Assembly (NCBI RefSeq): GCF_000003605.2
Contig: NW_003135840.1
Span: 286,592 to 310,116, forward strand
Source: Saccoglossus kowalevskii
Taxonomy: Eukaryota; Hemichordata; Enteropneusta; Harrimaniidae
Direction: 5' to 3'
DNA: 23,525 nucleotides
Positions 21,639 to 23,525 of this stretch are shown here, piece after piece. Under the pieces are notes generated by a model. It had not been told where the DNA came from and searched no databases. It saw only the letters and a program-made list of their open reading frames with translations. The translations under genes and the position numbers were made by a program. How positions within the stretch are numbered: the stretch's first letter is position 1; the number at the start of each line of letters is the position of its first letter.

Positions 21639-23525
21639 ACACTTTCTTCCAACCTCTATCGCATTTACTACCCAGTGATATATCCAATCATTCATCTCTT
21701 CCAATGCCTAACTGGATGCATTGCTTTCTTCCAACTTCTATCACATTAACTACCTAAGTAATACATCCAATCCTCCATCTCTTCCAATGCTTACTGGACA
21801 CATCGCTTTCTCTCAACCTCTATCACATTAACTACCCAGTAATATATCCAATCCCCCATCACTTCCAATGCCTACTGGATGCATCACTTTCTTCCAACCA
21901 CTTTCATATTAACTACCCAGTGATATATCACAATCCCCCATCTCTTACAATGCCTACTGGACACATCGCTTTCTTCCAACCTCTATCACATTAACTGCCC
22001 AGTGATATATCCAATCCTCCATCTCTTCCAATGCCTACTGGACACATCCTTTTTTTCCAACCAATTTCATATTAACTACCCGGTGATATATCACAATCCC
22101 CCATCTCTTCCAATGCCTACTGGACACATCGCTTTCTTCCAACCTCTATCACATTAACTACCCAGTGATATATCCAATCCTCCATCTCTTCCAATGCCTA
22201 CTGGACACATCGCTTTCTTCCAACCTCTATCACATTAACTACCCAGTAATATATCCAATCCCCCATCACTTCAAATGCCTACTGGATACATCGCTTTCTT
22301 CCAACTAATATCACATTAACTACCCAGTGATATATCCAATCCTCCATATCATCGAATGCCTACTGGATACATCGCTTTCTTTCAACCTCTATCACATTAA
22401 CTACCCAGTGATATATCCAATCCTCCATATCGTCGAATGCCTACTGGATACATCGCTTTCTTCCAACATCTATCACATTAACTACCCAGTAATATATCCA
22501 ATCCCCCATCACTTCCAATGCCTACTGGATACATCGCTTTCTTCCAACCTCTATCACATTAACTACCCATTGATATATCCAATCCTTCATATCTTCCAAT
22601 GCCTACTGGATACATCGCTTTCTTCCAACCTCTATCGCATTTACTACCCAATGATATATCCAATCCTCCATATCGTCGAATGCCTACTGGATACATCGCT
22701 TTCTTCCAACATCTATCACATTAACTACCCAGTAATATATCCAATCCCCCATCACTTCCAATGCCTACTGGATACATCGCTTTCTTCCAACATATATCAC
22801 ATTAACTACCCAGTGATATATCCAATCCTTCATATCTTCCAATGTCTACTGGATACATCGCTTTCTTCCAACCTCTATCACATTAACTACCCAGTAATAT
22901 ATCCAATCCCCCATCACTTCCAATGCCTACTGGATACATCGCTTTCTTCCAACCTCTATCACATTAACTACCCAGTGATATATCCAATCCCCCATCTCTT
23001 CCAATGCCTACTGGACACACCTCTTTCTTCCAACCTCTATCACATTAACTACCCAGTGATATATCCAATCCTTCATATCTTCCAATACCTGCTGGACACA
23101 TCGCTTTCTTCCAACCTCTATCACATTAACTACCCTGTGATATATCCAATCCTCCATATCGTCGAATGCCTACTGGACACACCTCTTTCTTCCAACCTCT
23201 ATCACATTAACTACCCAGTGATATATCACAATCCCCCATCACTTCCTATGCCTACTGGACATATCGCTTTCTTCCAACATATATCACATTAACTACCCAG
23301 TAATATATCCAATCCCCCATCTCTTCCAATGCTTACTGGATACATCGCTTTCTTCCAACCTCTATCACATTAACTACCCAGTAATATATCCAATCCCCCA
23401 TCACTTCCAATGCCTACTGGATACATCGCTTTCTTCCAACTAATATCATATTAACTACCCAGTGATATATCCAATCCTCCATATCATCGAATGCCTACTG
23501 GATACATCGCTTTCTTTCAACCTCT
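21639..23525. repeat. 81-bp satellite, about 23 copies, runs off the window
   Basis: The unit runs from CCAGTGATATATCCAATC through CAATGCCTACTGGATACATC and TTTCTTCCAACCTCTATC to ACATTAACTAC. Most copies are 81 bp. A few are 82 bp through an added A (ATATATCACAATC). Variant types are recognisable: TCATCGAATG or CGTCGAATG, CCCCATCACTTCC, CTTCATATCTTCC and CTCCATCTCTTCC. They recur in order, showing higher-order structure. The CGTCGAATG variant lies at 22431, 22674 and 23160, exactly 3 and 6 units apart. A two-unit block with CAACTAATATCA then TCATCGAATG occurs near 22300-22390 and again near 23436-23525, about 14 units apart. The first copies (21639-21760) are the most diverged, as at an array edge. 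A 321-codon plus-strand frame at 22327-23292 exists only because 81 is 27 codons. Confidence 0.95.

Noticed and set aside
22327-23292. 321-residue open frame on the plus strand
   Set aside because: It lies wholly inside the 81-bp satellite and stays open because the unit is 27 codons. It is broken where units gain a base, so I do not call it a gene.

Overview
The window looks like nuclear DNA from an animal with an AT-rich genome. There are no dense, bacterial-style genes. Long stretches carry only short chance ORFs, GT-AG-type splice signals can be picked out, and several tandem repeats and a non-autonomous DNA transposon lie between them. A marine invertebrate (mollusc or similar) would fit, but nothing in the sequence fixes the phylum. 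I could run no homology search.

Layout. Positions 1-340 hold a decayed tandem repeat of about 51 bp. Positions 1655-2190 hold a second, very divergent minisatellite of about 27-35 bp. Positions 2512-3047 are a TTAA-flanked MITE with clear terminal inverted repeats. Positions 3048-6830 contain no gene I can support. The only recognisable protein homology is a RecQ-family DNA helicase exon on the minus strand (about 6989-7267), which carries the Walker A region and the motif that follows it but no later helicase motifs nearby. Just beyond it, a 21-bp exact inverted repeat (7423-7443 and 8841-8861) brackets 1.4 kb of AT-rich DNA. Positions 8.9-13 kb are unique sequence with several RFX X-box-like motifs, a small ORF with a signal-peptide-like start (11936-12178) and a possible first exon ending at 12867. 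A clean 30-bp minisatellite lies at 14214-14505.

From 17.5 to 18.2 kb there is a possible short first coding exon (17588-17676), a perfect 18-bp palindrome containing a complete CRE-type Maf recognition element, and other hairpins. A GC-rich, hairpin-rich patch with a tRNA-like A box lies at 19320-19510. Positions 21035-21079 contain three AGGTCA half-sites. From about 21639 to the window end is an 81-bp satellite of about 23 copies with visible higher-order organisation. Because 81 is divisible by three, it creates a 321-codon open frame that I do not believe is a gene.

Overall this is an intergenic or intronic region dominated by repeats, with one broken or isolated helicase exon and some plausible regulatory sites. 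I found no multi-gene system. The best leads are the higher-order satellite, the MITE, the 1.4-kb inverted-repeat unit and the clustered regulatory palindromes.
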